Below are positions 16,636 through 28,261 of a stretch of DNA of 64,000 bases, one piece after another. Source of the DNA: CAXBBB01 sp963815505 (GTDB taxonomy: Bacteria > Bacteroidota > Rhodothermia > Rhodothermales > BA12); assembly GCA_963815505.1 (NCBI GenBank), contig CAWFGU010000024.1:1-64000 (forward strand), in the 5' to 3' direction. The position numbers and the translations under genes are program-made. The first letter of the stretch is position 1; each line of letters opens with the position of its first letter. The notes under the pieces are model-generated. The model did no database searches and was not told where the DNA came from. It was given only the letters and a program-made list of their open reading frames with translations.

Positions 16636-17577
16636 TCAGGCTACGCGGCGCATTGCTCCAGGCGTGACACCCGTCCAGCGCTTGAAGGCGCGCCCGAACG
16701 CGGCCTCGTTCTCGTAACCGACGCGCTCGGCGATCTCGGCCAGTCCCAGATCCGAGCGCAGCAGCCGCGACGCATGGTAGATGCGCCAGCGCGTGACGTG
16801 CTGCATCGGCGTCTCGCCGACGCGATCGCGGAAGCGCGACGCGAACGCTGACCGTCCCAATCCGGCTTCGCGCCCCAAGTTCTCGACCGTCCATCGGTGC
16901 TCCGGCGCGGTCAGGATAGCGCGCAGAGCCGGGCCGACGTGCACATCGCCCAGTGCGCTCAACCAGTTGGCGGGGGCCGGCTCAGCGTCCGAACAGACCG
17001 GCGATTCTACGAACGAGCGGATGGCGTGCACGAGCAGGATACTACCCAAATGCCCCATCACAGTCGTCGATCCGGGCCGATCGCTGCGCGCTTCGCACGA
17101 GAGAAAACTCAGCGTCTGCGATAGCCACGGCGACGCGTCATCGGCTCTCCGCGCGATGACCAGTGAGGGAAGCGCACTCAGTATGGGGTGCGGGACGGCG
17201 TCGTCGAAGTCCAACTCGCCACAGACCAGGTGCGTCACTTTACCGCCCGTGCCGAAGCGCAACACCTGATCCGGTCCCAGCGGATGCCGCGCGACCAACT
17301 CGTCGATCGGGAGCGCGGGGGCGTCTGCGTGGCTGCGAAACGTGGCTGCCGATCCGTGCGGCAGCACGAGCAAATCGCCCGCATCCAACCGAGACGCCGC
17401 GCCATCGACTTCGATGAGGCAGGTGCCTGACTCTACCGCATGAAAGGACGCGCGGCCCTGCGCCACCGACAAGCCCCAAGTGCCCGAAAGTTCGCTGCGG
17501 TAGAGGAACGCGCCGCGCGGATGCAAGGCAGCCAGCGAGTAGTCGAGGGCATCGTACGAAATCATATCTGGGAGCAT
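16636..17577 (-). CDS. AraC-family regulator with cupin sensor domain
   Basis: About 313 aa; start taken at the ATG at 17577, with 17565 equally possible. The N-terminal half is a cupin (SGTCLIEVDG...LDAGDLLVLPHGSA) like Cupin_6 regulators. The C-terminal half holds two helix-turn-helix units (WTVENLGREAGLGRSAFASRF and LAEIAERVGYENEAAFGRAF). It is divergent from an NmrA-type oxidoreductase gene, the usual arrangement in which the regulator controls its neighbour in response to a small molecule. Signal unknown. Confidence 0.92.
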   Translation of the reverse strand: MLPDMISYDALDYSLAALHPRGAFLYRSELSGTWGLSVAQGRASFHAVESGTCLIEVDGAASRLDAGDLLVLPHGSAATFRSHADAPALPIDELVARHPLGPDQVLRFGTGGKVTHLVCGELDFDDAVPHPILSALPSLVIARRADDASPWLSQTLSFLSCEARSDRPGSTTVMGHLGSILLVHAIRSFVESPVCSDAEPAPANWLSALGDVHVGPALRAILTAPEHRWTVENLGREAGLGRSAFASRFRDRVGETPMQHVTRWRIYHASRLLRSDLGLAEIAERVGYENEAAFGRAFKRWTGVTPGAMRRVA

Positions 17578-17669
17578 GTTGGACGAACGGCACAAACATA
17601 CGGCGATTCAGATACTGGGCGTCCGCCTACGCGCTCGCATATTACGTCCTCACGTATCCGCCTATTGCC

Positions 17670-18551
17670 ATGCGCATTGCCCTCACCACTCCCACCGGCC
17701 AGATCGGCTCGTCCACCGTCCGCAACCTGCTCGACGCCGGGCACACCGACCTCGTTCTGCTCGTCCGCGACGCCTCCAAACTGCCCGACGACGTGCGCGA
17801 CGCTACCCAGACGCGCGAAGGCGTGCAGCAGGACGCCGACTTTGTCCGCGAAGCTACCCAGGGAGCCGACGCCTTGCTGTGGATCAGCCCGCCCGATTGG
17901 TCGACCGATTCCGTTTTCGACTGGTACGAAGCGTTGGGCCGCGTTGCCGCCAGCGCGGTCGAGTCCAACGGCATCGCGCGCGTCGTCCACGTGTCGAGCG
18001 AAGGCGCTCAGGATCACGACAGTCACGGTCCGGTCAGCGGGCTGGGACGCATCGAGGGGCTCCTCGACGCGACCGGCGCGGCCACGCGTCACCTCCGCCC
18101 GACGTTTTTCTTCGAGAACTTCAAGGCGCAGATCCCAGCCATCCAGAATGCCGGATCGGTCTTCTTCCCCGTCCCGACCACCACCACGACTGGCATGATC
18201 GCGACGGGCGACATTGCTCAGGTCGCGACCGATCTGCTCACGGCCGACTTTCAAGGTCAGCACATCGTCCCACTGCACGGCGCGCGCGACTATTCGTACG
18301 ACGAAGCCGCCGCGATTCTGAGCGACGCGTTGGGACGCGAAGTGACGGCGCAGCAGATTCCCGTCGAGGCGCTGCGCGAGCAGCTTGCGAGCATGGGCGC
18401 CACGACGGCGTGGCTGAGCGGGTTCGCCGACCTCTACACGTCGATCGGCAGCGACGGATACCGAGGCGAGCCGCGTACGGCCGAAAGCACGACGCCGACG
18501 AGCCTCGAAGCATGGGCACGCGGCACGTTCGCGCCGATGCTGGCGCAGTAG
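17670..18551 (+). CDS. NmrA-like NAD(P)-binding protein
   Basis: 293 aa. Rossmann start MRIALTTPTGQIGSSTVRNLL (modified GxxGxxG), then VVHVSSEGAQ, then LRPTFFFENF, all typical of atypical short-chain dehydrogenases of the NmrA/QOR2 type. These sense or reduce with NAD(P)H; the substrate is unknown. The divergent AraC-type gene 92 bp away is its probable regulator. Followed by a hairpin terminator. Confidence 0.9.
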   Translation: MRIALTTPTGQIGSSTVRNLLDAGHTDLVLLVRDASKLPDDVRDATQTREGVQQDADFVREATQGADALLWISPPDWSTDSVFDWYEALGRVAASAVESNGIARVVHVSSEGAQDHDSHGPVSGLGRIEGLLDATGAATRHLRPTFFFENFKAQIPAIQNAGSVFFPVPTTTTTGMIATGDIAQVATDLLTADFQGQHIVPLHGARDYSYDEAAAILSDALGREVTAQQIPVEALREQLASMGATTAWLSGFADLYTSIGSDGYRGEPRTAESTTPTSLEAWARGTFAPMLAQ

Positions 18552-18573
18552 TAGTCCGCACGTCTCATAGTCG

Positions 18574-18607
18574 AAGCGGCCTGTTCCTCTTGGGGAGCCG
18601 GCCGCTT
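18574..18607 (+). terminator. Terminator hairpin after the NmrA-like gene
   Basis: AAGCGGCC (18574-18581) pairs with GGCCGCTT (18600-18607), then a short T run. The stem ends immediately before the possible tsaE start region. Confidence 0.5.
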
Positions 18608-18645
18608 TCGTGTGGGTTCGTGCGGCTCGCCACTCTGCCCCGCAC

Positions 18646-19089
18646 GTGCTCCTACCGGACCTCCCTCTCGTTTCCACTTCGCCCGAAGAGACCGAACGCA
18701 TCGGCAACCGGGTCGGCGAAGCGCTGCAACCGGGCGATGTCGTCGCGCTCTATGGCGATTTGGGAGCCGGAAAAACCCACCTCACGCGCGGCATTTGTGT
18801 GGGAATGGGCGGCAGCGCAGATCAGGTCAGCAGCCCGACGTTTGCGCTCGTCCAGACTTACGACACCGATCCATTGCTGCACCACATCGACGCGTACCGG
18901 CTCGAAGGCCCGGACGACTTTGGCCGCATCGGAGGCGTCGAGTTGCTGTGGGGCGACGACATCTGCATCGTCGAGTGGCCGAGTCGGATCGAAGAGGTAC
19001 TTCCGTCCCACACCGTCCGCCTGCTCCTGACGCACCAGCCCGACGGATCGCGCCGCATCGAACGAGTCCATCAGGCGCCCCCAGCCTAG
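18646..19089 (+). CDS. tsaE: tRNA t6A biosynthesis ATPase TsaE
   Basis: About 147 aa from the GTG at 18646 (GTG 18610 is an alternative). It works with TsaB and TsaD to make threonylcarbamoyl-A37 in tRNA. Walker A is GDLGAGKTHLTRG; SSPTFALV, HIDAYRLEG and IVEWPSRI are family hallmarks. tsaB and tsaD are not in the window. It overlaps the convergent pgeF gene by four bases. Confidence 0.95.
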   Translation: MLLPDLPLVSTSPEETERIGNRVGEALQPGDVVALYGDLGAGKTHLTRGICVGMGGSADQVSSPTFALVQTYDTDPLLHHIDAYRLEGPDDFGRIGGVELLWGDDICIVEWPSRIEEVLPSHTVRLLLTHQPDGSRRIERVHQAPPA

Positions 19090-19847
19090 CGCATCCCGAT
19101 CACGCCCATCATGCGGCCCGTCTGCCCGTTCTCGAGTCGGTACGAGAAGAAGCGGTCGGCGTGCGTGTGCGTGCAGTGCGCGTCGACTTGAACCTGCGAC
19201 GAGGGTACGCCGGCTTCGAGCAGTTGCGCACGGATGGCTGCTTTCAAGTCTACGTGCGGTTTGGCGTAGCTGACCCGGTCGACGAACTCGGGCGCGAACT
19301 CAGCGGCTACTTCCTCTCCGACCTCGAAACGCTCGACTCCGATGCACGGGCTGACGTAGGCGCGAATGCGCGACGGATCGGCGCCCCGCTCGGTCATCGC
19401 CGCTACGGTCTGCGCCGATATGCGCGCGACGGTCCCGCGCCATCCGCTGTGGCAGGCGCCGATCACACCCGCTTCTGCATCGGCGAGCAGGACCGAAGCG
19501 CAGTCGGCGGCCATCATGCAGAGCAGGATGCCGCGCGTGTCGGTGACGAGGCTGTCGCAGCGTGGGTACAGGCCGCCCCGGTCGACGTATTGGATCGTGT
19601 CGCCGTGAACCTGTCCCGCAATCGCCATCTGCTCGGCCTCGAACCCCATCGCATGAGCCACTCGTCGGCGATTTTCCGTTACCGCGTCGGGAGCGTCGCC
19701 CGTGCTGAATCCCAGATTGAGCGATCCGAAAGGCGCCGCACTCACGCCCCCGTCGCGCGTGGTGAACGCAGCCACGACGCCCGGCAATCCACCGAGACGC
19801 GACGGCCGAATCAGGTCAGCGGGAGGGTCGGGCACCGGCACGGCCAA
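19086..19847 (-). CDS. pgeF: Peptidoglycan editing factor PgeF / polyphenol oxidase (YfiH, LACC1-like)
   Basis: 253 aa. The family motifs are present: QVHGDTIQYV, AADCASVLLAD, ACHSGWRGT with the metal-type His, and DAHCTHTHADRFFSYR near the C-terminus. In E. coli this family clears misincorporated L-Ser from peptidoglycan precursors; other members show purine-nucleoside and oxidase activity. Start ATG at 19847. A receiver-only response regulator gene lies on the same strand 7 bp downstream. Confidence 0.93.
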   Translation of the reverse strand: MAVPVPDPPADLIRPSRLGGLPGVVAAFTTRDGGVSAAPFGSLNLGFSTGDAPDAVTENRRRVAHAMGFEAEQMAIAGQVHGDTIQYVDRGGLYPRCDSLVTDTRGILLCMMAADCASVLLADAEAGVIGACHSGWRGTVARISAQTVAAMTERGADPSRIRAYVSPCIGVERFEVGEEVAAEFAPEFVDRVSYAKPHVDLKAAIRAQLLEAGVPSSQVQVDAHCTHTHADRFFSYRLENGQTGRMMGVIGMR

Positions 19848-19854
19848 CGGTCGA

Positions 19855-20270
19855 TTACGCCTCAGCCGATCCGCCGGACCGACCGAGTTGCTCGTTGATG
19901 ACCGAGAACAGCTGGTCGAACGAAAACGGCTTGGCGATCATCGCCGTGAATCCGGCGTCGGAGAACCAGTCGGGCGCCTCGCGCGAGAGGACGTTGGCGG
20001 TACAGGCGATGGCGGGTGTGCTGGCGTACGCGTCGTGCGTGCGCAGTTCGGCTAGCAACTCGGCGCCCGTCCGCGAGCTTCCGAGGTTGATGTCGAGCAG
20101 CAGCAGATCGAACCGCTGTTCATTCGCACGAGCGAGCGCATCGTCGTACGTATGGACGAGGACGGGATTGATGTCGACTTCGTCGAGGAGCGTGCAGAGC
20201 AGCAGACCCGTATCCGGATTGTCCTCTACGACGAGGACCGAAGGGTGTTTGTGCGTATCTGCGGCCCCAT
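19855..20270 (-). CDS. Single-domain (CheY-like) response regulator, start region shifted
   Basis: Receiver domain of about 138 aa: PSVLVVEDNPDTG (acidic pocket), LLLLDINLG (phosphoacceptor Asp), IACTANVL (Thr/Ala switch) and MIAKPFSFDQL (Lys). No output domain. In the reading frame that carries these motifs there is no ATG, GTG or TTG before the domain; the nearest ATG (20270) is one base out. A fifth G in the G run at 20265-20268 would put it in frame (MGAADTHKHPSVLVVED). A missing base in the sequence is the likely reason. No histidine kinase is adjacent. Confidence 0.75.
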
Positions 20271-20346
20271 CGAGTGATTGAAAGGGGATTCGGAAGCATT
20301 AGCAGGCATCGAAAGCGTAAGGAAACAAGAAGAGGAAAATCGGCGC

Positions 20347-20354
20347 TACCTTTG
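20347..20354 (+). promoter_or_regulatory. TAnnTTTG promoter element
   Basis: TACCTTTG is an exact match to the Bacteroidota -7 element TAnnTTTG. It lies 5 bases before an ATG (20360), so a transcript would be almost leaderless. The only frame downstream is a 33-codon ORF. Confidence 0.35.
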
Positions 20355-20359
20355 CACAT

Positions 20360-20461
20360 ATGGCCTGTTCCTCAAAAGCGCGCGCTGCTCAGAGGCGTTA
20401 CTCTTTTGACAGATGGCGAGTGAAAAGGGACATGTCCTTCTCACTCGAAAACACTCAGTAA
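20360..20461 (+). CDS. Possible small ORF (33 aa)
   Basis: A 33-codon frame (MACSSKARAAQRRYSF...) directly behind a TAnnTTTG element. It is basic, has no transmembrane segment, and its last codons are antisense to the 3' end of aroE. It may be a small protein, a small RNA or nothing; support is weak. Confidence 0.2.
   Translation: MACSSKARAAQRRYSFDRWRVKRDMSFSLENTQ
20417..20447. repeat. Inverted repeat at the aroE 3' end
   Basis: CGAGTGAAAAGGGACA and TGTCCTTCTCACTCG form arms of about 15 bp with one mismatch and one bulge, centred on the palindrome GGACATGTCC. It overlaps the in-frame stop at 20441 and is 8 bp from the repaired stop of aroE. It may act as a terminator, but lacks a T tract. 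Confidence 0.4.
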
Positions 20462-21295
20462 AGCACTCTTGAGCCAGTCCAAAGGTGGAGGGCGCGGGCG
20501 GCCTGGCCCCTCAGCATGGGCATTCCTCCCACGGTTAGCCGCGCCGTTCGAGGCCGCCTCGCGCAGGAAGCGCGTCTGTTCGGGGGTGTAGACGAGGTCG
20601 TAGGCAATCTGATCTGTTCTAAAATCGGCGGCGGGCCAGGGCATCTCCTCAGCCAGCGGACCCGTCGTGCCCAGCGGCGTCGTATTGACGAGCAGATCTG
20701 CCTCTTGCGCCGCTTGGTCGACCTCTTTTGCATCAGCGACGCGCATTACGCTGTTGGGGTCATACGCCGCCAACGCACCTGCCAGCGCCTGCGCCTGCTC
20801 GGGGCGCCGCGCAACGAGTGTCAATCGCGACGGCCCGAGGGACAGCAGCGCGTACACGACTGCCAGTGCCGCTCCGCCTGCTCCCCACACGAGCATCCGT
20901 GAACCGCGCAGTTGGTTCGAGTGCCCCGTTAGCCCGTCGAGAAAACCGCCCACATCGGTATTGTGGCCCGTCAGCCGCCCGCCGTCGTTCGTGATCGTGT
21001 TGACGGCGCCGAGCGCTCGCGCTTCGTCCGATAGATCGTCGAGGAGAGGAACGACCGCCTGCTTGTGCGGAATCGTGACGTTGGCCCCCGCCGCATTCAG
21101 CCCACGCAGCCCGGCAACGGCGTCGCGCAGACGCTCGGGTGGCACGTCGCAGGCAAGGTAAGCGAGGTCGAGGCCCGCACGCGCGAACACCGAGTTGTGC
21201 AACTGAGGCGATCGGCTGTGACCGACCGGGTGGCCGAGCAGTACGACCAGGCGCGTCGACGCGCCGATGGTAGAATGGCTGGGCGCGTCAGACAT
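20455..21295 (-). CDS. aroE: Shikimate dehydrogenase, one frameshift near the end
   Basis: About 280 aa. NADPH-dependent reduction of 3-dehydroshikimate in aromatic amino acid synthesis. Substrate motifs GHPVGHSRSPQLHN, NVTIPHKQAV with the catalytic Lys, and GHNTDVGGF are present; the nucleotide loop is WGAGGAA. As read, the frame ends in an atypical tail at 20441. Dropping one base near 20540-20550 restores the conserved end GGMPMLRGQAARALHLWTG and the stop at 20455. One extra base is likely. Its ATG overlaps the end of the upstream ABC gene by 8 bp. Confidence 0.92.
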
Positions 21296-21986
21296 ACGCA
21301 GTTTCCGGCTCAGCCAGTAGCCCGTCTTGCAACCGCAACTGCTGCGTGGCGACGCGTTCGATCTCGGCGAAGTGGTGCGTCACCACGACGATAGTCTTGC
21401 CCAAGTCGCGGTTGAGTGCGCGAAGCAGGTCGACGATCTGCTCGGCCGTCTGCGAGTCCAGGTTGCCTGTTGGTTCGTCGGCCAGCACGACGGCGGGATC
21501 GCCGACGAGGGCGCGCGCTATGGCGACGCGCTGCTGCTCGCCGCCCGACAGCTCGGCGGGCCGGTGCGTCGACCGTCCGGACAGCCCGACGGCCTCGAGG
21601 CACTCCAGCGCCTTGGCTCGTCGCACGTCCGGCGCCACGCCGGCCAGTACGAGGGGCAACTCGACATTTTCGAGCGCCCGCATCGACGCGACCAGGTTGA
21701 ACTGCTGGAAGATCATCCCCACACGCTCGCGCCTGAACCGCGCCTGCCCCTTCCGGCTCAGCGCGCCCACGTCTTCTCCGTCGACCAGGACCGTCCCGCT
21801 CGTCGGTCGGTCCATCGCCGCCAGCAAGTGGAGCAGCGTGCTCTTGCCGCTTCCGCTGCGCCCGACGATGCCGCAAAACGCGCCTGCCTCGACGCTCGAG
21901 GTCACGCCCCCGAGCGCGTGAACGTCTCCGGCTTCGGTGCGGTAGGTCTTGCGCACATCGCGCAGCTGGAGGATTGGTTCGGACAT
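21288..21986 (-). CDS. ABC transporter ATP-binding protein (LolD/MacB type)
   Basis: 232 aa from the ATG at 21986. Walker A GRSGSGKST, Q-loop QQFNLV, signature LSGGEQQRVAIARAL, Walker B VVLADEPTGNLDS and H-loop VVTHH. The sequence type is that of LolD/MacB/FtsE, which pair with MacB-fold permeases to move lipoproteins or drugs. No permease gene is next to it. It is the first gene of a unit with aroE and is divergent from metH. Confidence 0.92.
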   Translation of the reverse strand: MSEPILQLRDVRKTYRTEAGDVHALGGVTSSVEAGAFCGIVGRSGSGKSTLLHLLAAMDRPTSGTVLVDGEDVGALSRKGQARFRRERVGMIFQQFNLVASMRALENVELPLVLAGVAPDVRRAKALECLEAVGLSGRSTHRPAELSGGEQQRVAIARALVGDPAVVLADEPTGNLDSQTAEQIVDLLRALNRDLGKTIVVVTHHFAEIERVATQQLRLQDGLLAEPETAYV

Positions 21987-22028
21987 GGACAGAGTCGGAA
22001 AAAGGTGTCGACGCTCAACCACGCGGAA

Positions 22029-22059
22029 AAGTTGTCGGCTCTCCGAGAGTTGACAACTT
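22029..22059. promoter_or_regulatory. Perfect stem-loop between the ABC gene and metH
   Basis: AAGTTGTC-gg-CTCT-ccg-AGAG-tt-GACAACTT: 12 base pairs with one small internal loop, in the divergent gap 60 bp before metH. It could be an operator for either gene or an RNA hairpin. It does not match a SAM, SAH or cobalamin riboswitch that I can recognise. Confidence 0.45.
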
Positions 22060-22119
22060 CGAGCAAGGCACCGCGCCCGCCCGCCCGCGTATCTATCGGC
22101 TCATCTCCTGACGCCTCCG

Positions 22120-25826
<3,707 letters not shown>

Positions 25827-25838
25827 TGCAACCACGTC

Positions 25839-25884
25839 ATCAACTATCAATATTGATAGATACTGATAGTTGATTGATAGTTGG
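25839..25884. repeat. AT-rich phased repeat cluster (TATCA/TGATA)
   Basis: ATCAACTATCA (25839-25849) and TGATAGTTGAT (25864-25874) are perfect inverted copies. Inside lies the 14-bp palindrome TATCAATATTGATA (25845-25858). TGATAG recurs at 25854, 25864 and 25875, i.e. 10 and 11 bp apart, one helical turn. The island is AT-rich in a GC-rich genome, between metH and fic. Confidence 0.7.
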
Positions 25885-25946
25885 AAGTAGAGGTCCCCAA
25901 ACTCCGCCGAACTGGTTGCGCGTGCTGCGCCAAGCGCAAGAAGAGT

Positions 25947-26061
25947 CTCCGGCGAACGCTACGCGGTTCTCGATTCGTGACTTCGTCCCCCGGCATCTCG
26001 CTCGAGCGAGGGCGTCTCCCGCCAGGGGGACAGCCTGCGGTAGGCGAATTCCCCACCGGAG
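25947..26061. repeat. GC-rich nested palindrome between metH and fic
   Basis: The outer arms CTCCGG/CCGGAG enclose GTCCCCCGGC (25985-25994) and GCC-A-GGGGGAC (26021-26031). At the centre is the perfect 14-bp palindrome CTCGCTCGAGCGAG (25997-26010). About 115 bp, resembling a REP or degenerate MITE. The rest of 25885-26157 shows no gene. Confidence 0.45.
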
Positions 26062-26157
26062 GCGGTGGATCTGCGGCGAGCGAGCGCTGGGCAGACGCTA
26101 AACGCGCTCGGAGCTTCGTCGAGGCGCGAAGTTGCTTTGCGAGACAGAGAGGGGTGG

Positions 26158-27402
26158 ATGTTCGGGTACACGATGCCTGATCCGCTTCTCGAGCGTCTCC
26201 ATCGCATCGACAGCGCGGCGCGGGGCAGTCTTTCTCTGCCGGAAGCCGTGACCAACGCCGAGACGCGCGACCGGTACATCGTGAGTTCGCTCGCCGAAGA
26301 GGCGATCACGTCCAGCCAGCTGGAGGGCGCAGCGACGACGCGCGCCGTCGCCAAGGAGATGCTGCGCGTGCGCCGTGTGCCCCGGACACACGGCGAACAG
26401 ATGATCCTCAACAACTTCCACGCGATGCAGCGCGTGCGCGAGCTGCGACACGAGCCGTTCTCACCGGACCGCATTATAGAGCTACGCACGTTGATGACGC
26501 GCAACACACTTCCCGAGGACGATACCGTCCTCCGCACGTCCGGCGACGGCATCGGGGTCTTCAGCGATACGGGCGAACTGCTCCACCAACCCCCGCCCGC
26601 CGACCAGATTCGTGAGCGGATGGAGGCCCTTTGCGTGTTTGCCAACGAGACGCAGACCGTTGGATTTTTGCACCCACTCGTTAAGAGCGCCTAACAAAAC
26701 TCGGCGCGGTAGGCGAGAACGAGCGAGCGGACGCTGAGTGAGGCGCGCGAAGCAGGTGTAGCGCCAGCTACGGCGATGCAGGGCAACGAAGCGCAGCGTT
26801 CGCGCAGCCGTTCGCAGCCAGCGAGGGGTTTTCTAGGCGCTCAAGGCCATCGTGCTTCACTTCTGGCCATGGCATACGATCACCCCTTCACCGACGGAAA
26901 CGGCCGGACCGCACGTGCGCTTTTCTATTGGTACGCCCTCCGCGAAGGGTACTGGCTGATGGAATACGTCTCGATCTCGTCCGTTCTCAAAAAGGCTCCG
27001 TCGCGGTACGGCAAGTCGTTTCTCTACACCGAAACGGACGACAACGACCTGACCTATTTCATACTTGCACAACTTCGCGCCGTCGAGCAGGCCATTGAAA
27101 CGCTCAACGCACACCTGGAGCGCAAAGTGATTCAGCTTCGGAAGGCGCAGCGTCTGCTCAAGCCGGGAGCTGACCTCAATCCGCGTCAGCTTGCTCTCGT
27201 AGCGCACGCGCTTCGCAAACCGGGCCGCACCTACTCGATAGCGTCACACCAGAACAGCCACGCCATCGTCTACGCAACGGCTCGCGCAGACCTGCTCGAT
27301 CTCGAAACGCGGGGTTTACTCTCCAAGCAGAAGAGGCGCCGCGCTTTCGTGTTCACTGCCGTGCCTGACCTCCCCGAGCGACTCAAAACTCTGGGCGACT
27401 GA
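26158..27402 (+). pseudogene. Fic-family AMPylase with Fic_N domain, interrupted by a small element
   Basis: Coding starts MFGYTMPDPLLERLHRID. It has the N-terminal inhibitory helix (ITSSQLEGAATT, the SxxxEG motif), the Fic core with catalytic HPFTDGNGRTAR, and a C-terminal winged helix (residues KPGRTYSIASHQNSHAI...LLDLETRGLL). Class II Fic proteins transfer AMP to target proteins. The frame breaks after FLHPLVK, where a 158-bp palindromic element with short duplicated flanks is inserted. Removing it rejoins HPLVK directly to AIVLHF, followed by one further small shift near 26861-26874. As it stands no full-length protein is made; the part behind the element (27 kb side) has an open frame from 26776. 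Confidence 0.85.
26685..26842. mobile_element. 158-bp MITE-like palindromic element in fic
   Basis: Terminal inverted repeats GAGCGCCTAACAAAAC and GTTTTCTAGGCGCTC, with AA on both sides as a possible target duplication (26683-26684 and 26843-26844). The interior is GC-rich and imperfectly self-complementary, with GTAGCGCCAGCTAC at the apex. There is no transposase. Excision with one AA restores the expected coding frame of the Fic protein at this point (GTT AAG GCC). Confidence 0.7.
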
Positions 27403-27408
27403 CCCGGC

Positions 27409-28136
27409 TCACCGTGGCAGAAACAGCAGCGTCCCAGCGGGCAGCAGCAGGTCGTCGACGTGGCCCGAGCCGACACCTTCGGCGATGGCGTGAAGGTGCG
27501 TGCGCTTGCCGGGATGCGTGTAGACGCCTTCTCCGTCCGGAGTCCGACCAGAAGCCGACGATGCGCGCGCTCGAACCATGAGCGGGCAGCGGGCGCTTAG
27601 CCTTCCTGTGCTCGGCCATGTCGTGCGGGGCGTCATCCGACTTGTAGATGACGTGGAGTTGGAGCGAGTCGGCTCTGCCTTCTATGCGGAAGGGAAAGGC
27701 GAGGTCAAGGTCTCGGCCTGCCGACTCGGCGGACTGGCGGACGTAGGCTTCGACTTCGTCCAGTCCGTCGAGCGGACGATCCAGCCGAAGCGTGTCCCAC
27801 ACCGATGCGCTGCCATAGGCCAGAAAAATGGCGCGATCGGTCCAGTCCGTTCGACCGATGAGCGCACCGTCTATGTCGTAGGTAGCGATGTGAGGCGTAC
27901 CGTCGTAGATAGTGACCTCGCCCTGAAGGCCCTTCGACTGGGCCGACAGCGTAGAGACCCGGAATCGCAGACAGCGAGTCGAGCGCGATCTGTCCGCCTA
28001 ATTCGCCTCCCATCACGTCCATCCGGCTGCCGACGTGGCGTACCCACGTGTCGGTAGCTGGCGCGTCCCCCGATACTGTCGAGTCGGCGCACCCAGAGGC
28101 GCCGATGAGCAGAGCGAGTAGGACGAAGCGTGGCAC
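27409..28136 (-). CDS. Alpha-acetolactate decarboxylase-like lipoprotein, two frameshifts
   Basis: About 240 aa when repaired. The N-terminus is a lipoprotein signal (LIGASGC). Then follow LYAVGPVEGLQGEVTIYDG, FPFRIEGRADSLQLHV, and RIVGFW...TPDGEGVYTHPGKRTHLHAI...GHVDDLLLPAGTL. These match the order and the metal His motif (HLHxI, GHV) of BudA-type acetolactate decarboxylases, which make acetoin. The frame breaks at the GGG run 27930-27932 (one extra G) and near 27545-27555. A lipoprotein signal is unusual, as BudA is usually cytosolic or secreted without lipidation. Function as a true decarboxylase is likely but unproven. Confidence 0.72.
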
Positions 28137-28261
28137 GATGGGGCGGATAGAAAAGCTAGAAAAGGACGAAAGCGTGATCCGTCACGGAATGTCCGCCGAG
28201 TTGAGACTGCAAGCGGTCGGCGTGACGACAGAGCGTCGACTCGGAGCCGAGGCTCTTCAGA

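Noticed and set aside
20417..20447. Strong intrinsic terminator of aroE
   Set aside because: The hairpin has almost no loop and no T tract on the minus strand, so it is listed only as an inverted repeat.
22060..22119. SAM, SAH or cobalamin riboswitch before metH
   Set aside because: The leader is short and shows none of the conserved cores I know; only a simple stem-loop upstream is visible.
26685..26842. Possible integron attC site, because the left end reads GCCTAAC
   Set aside because: The right end TCTAGGC does not fit the GTTRRRY core, no integrase gene is present, and the segment interrupts a coding frame with duplicated flanks. A MITE fits better.
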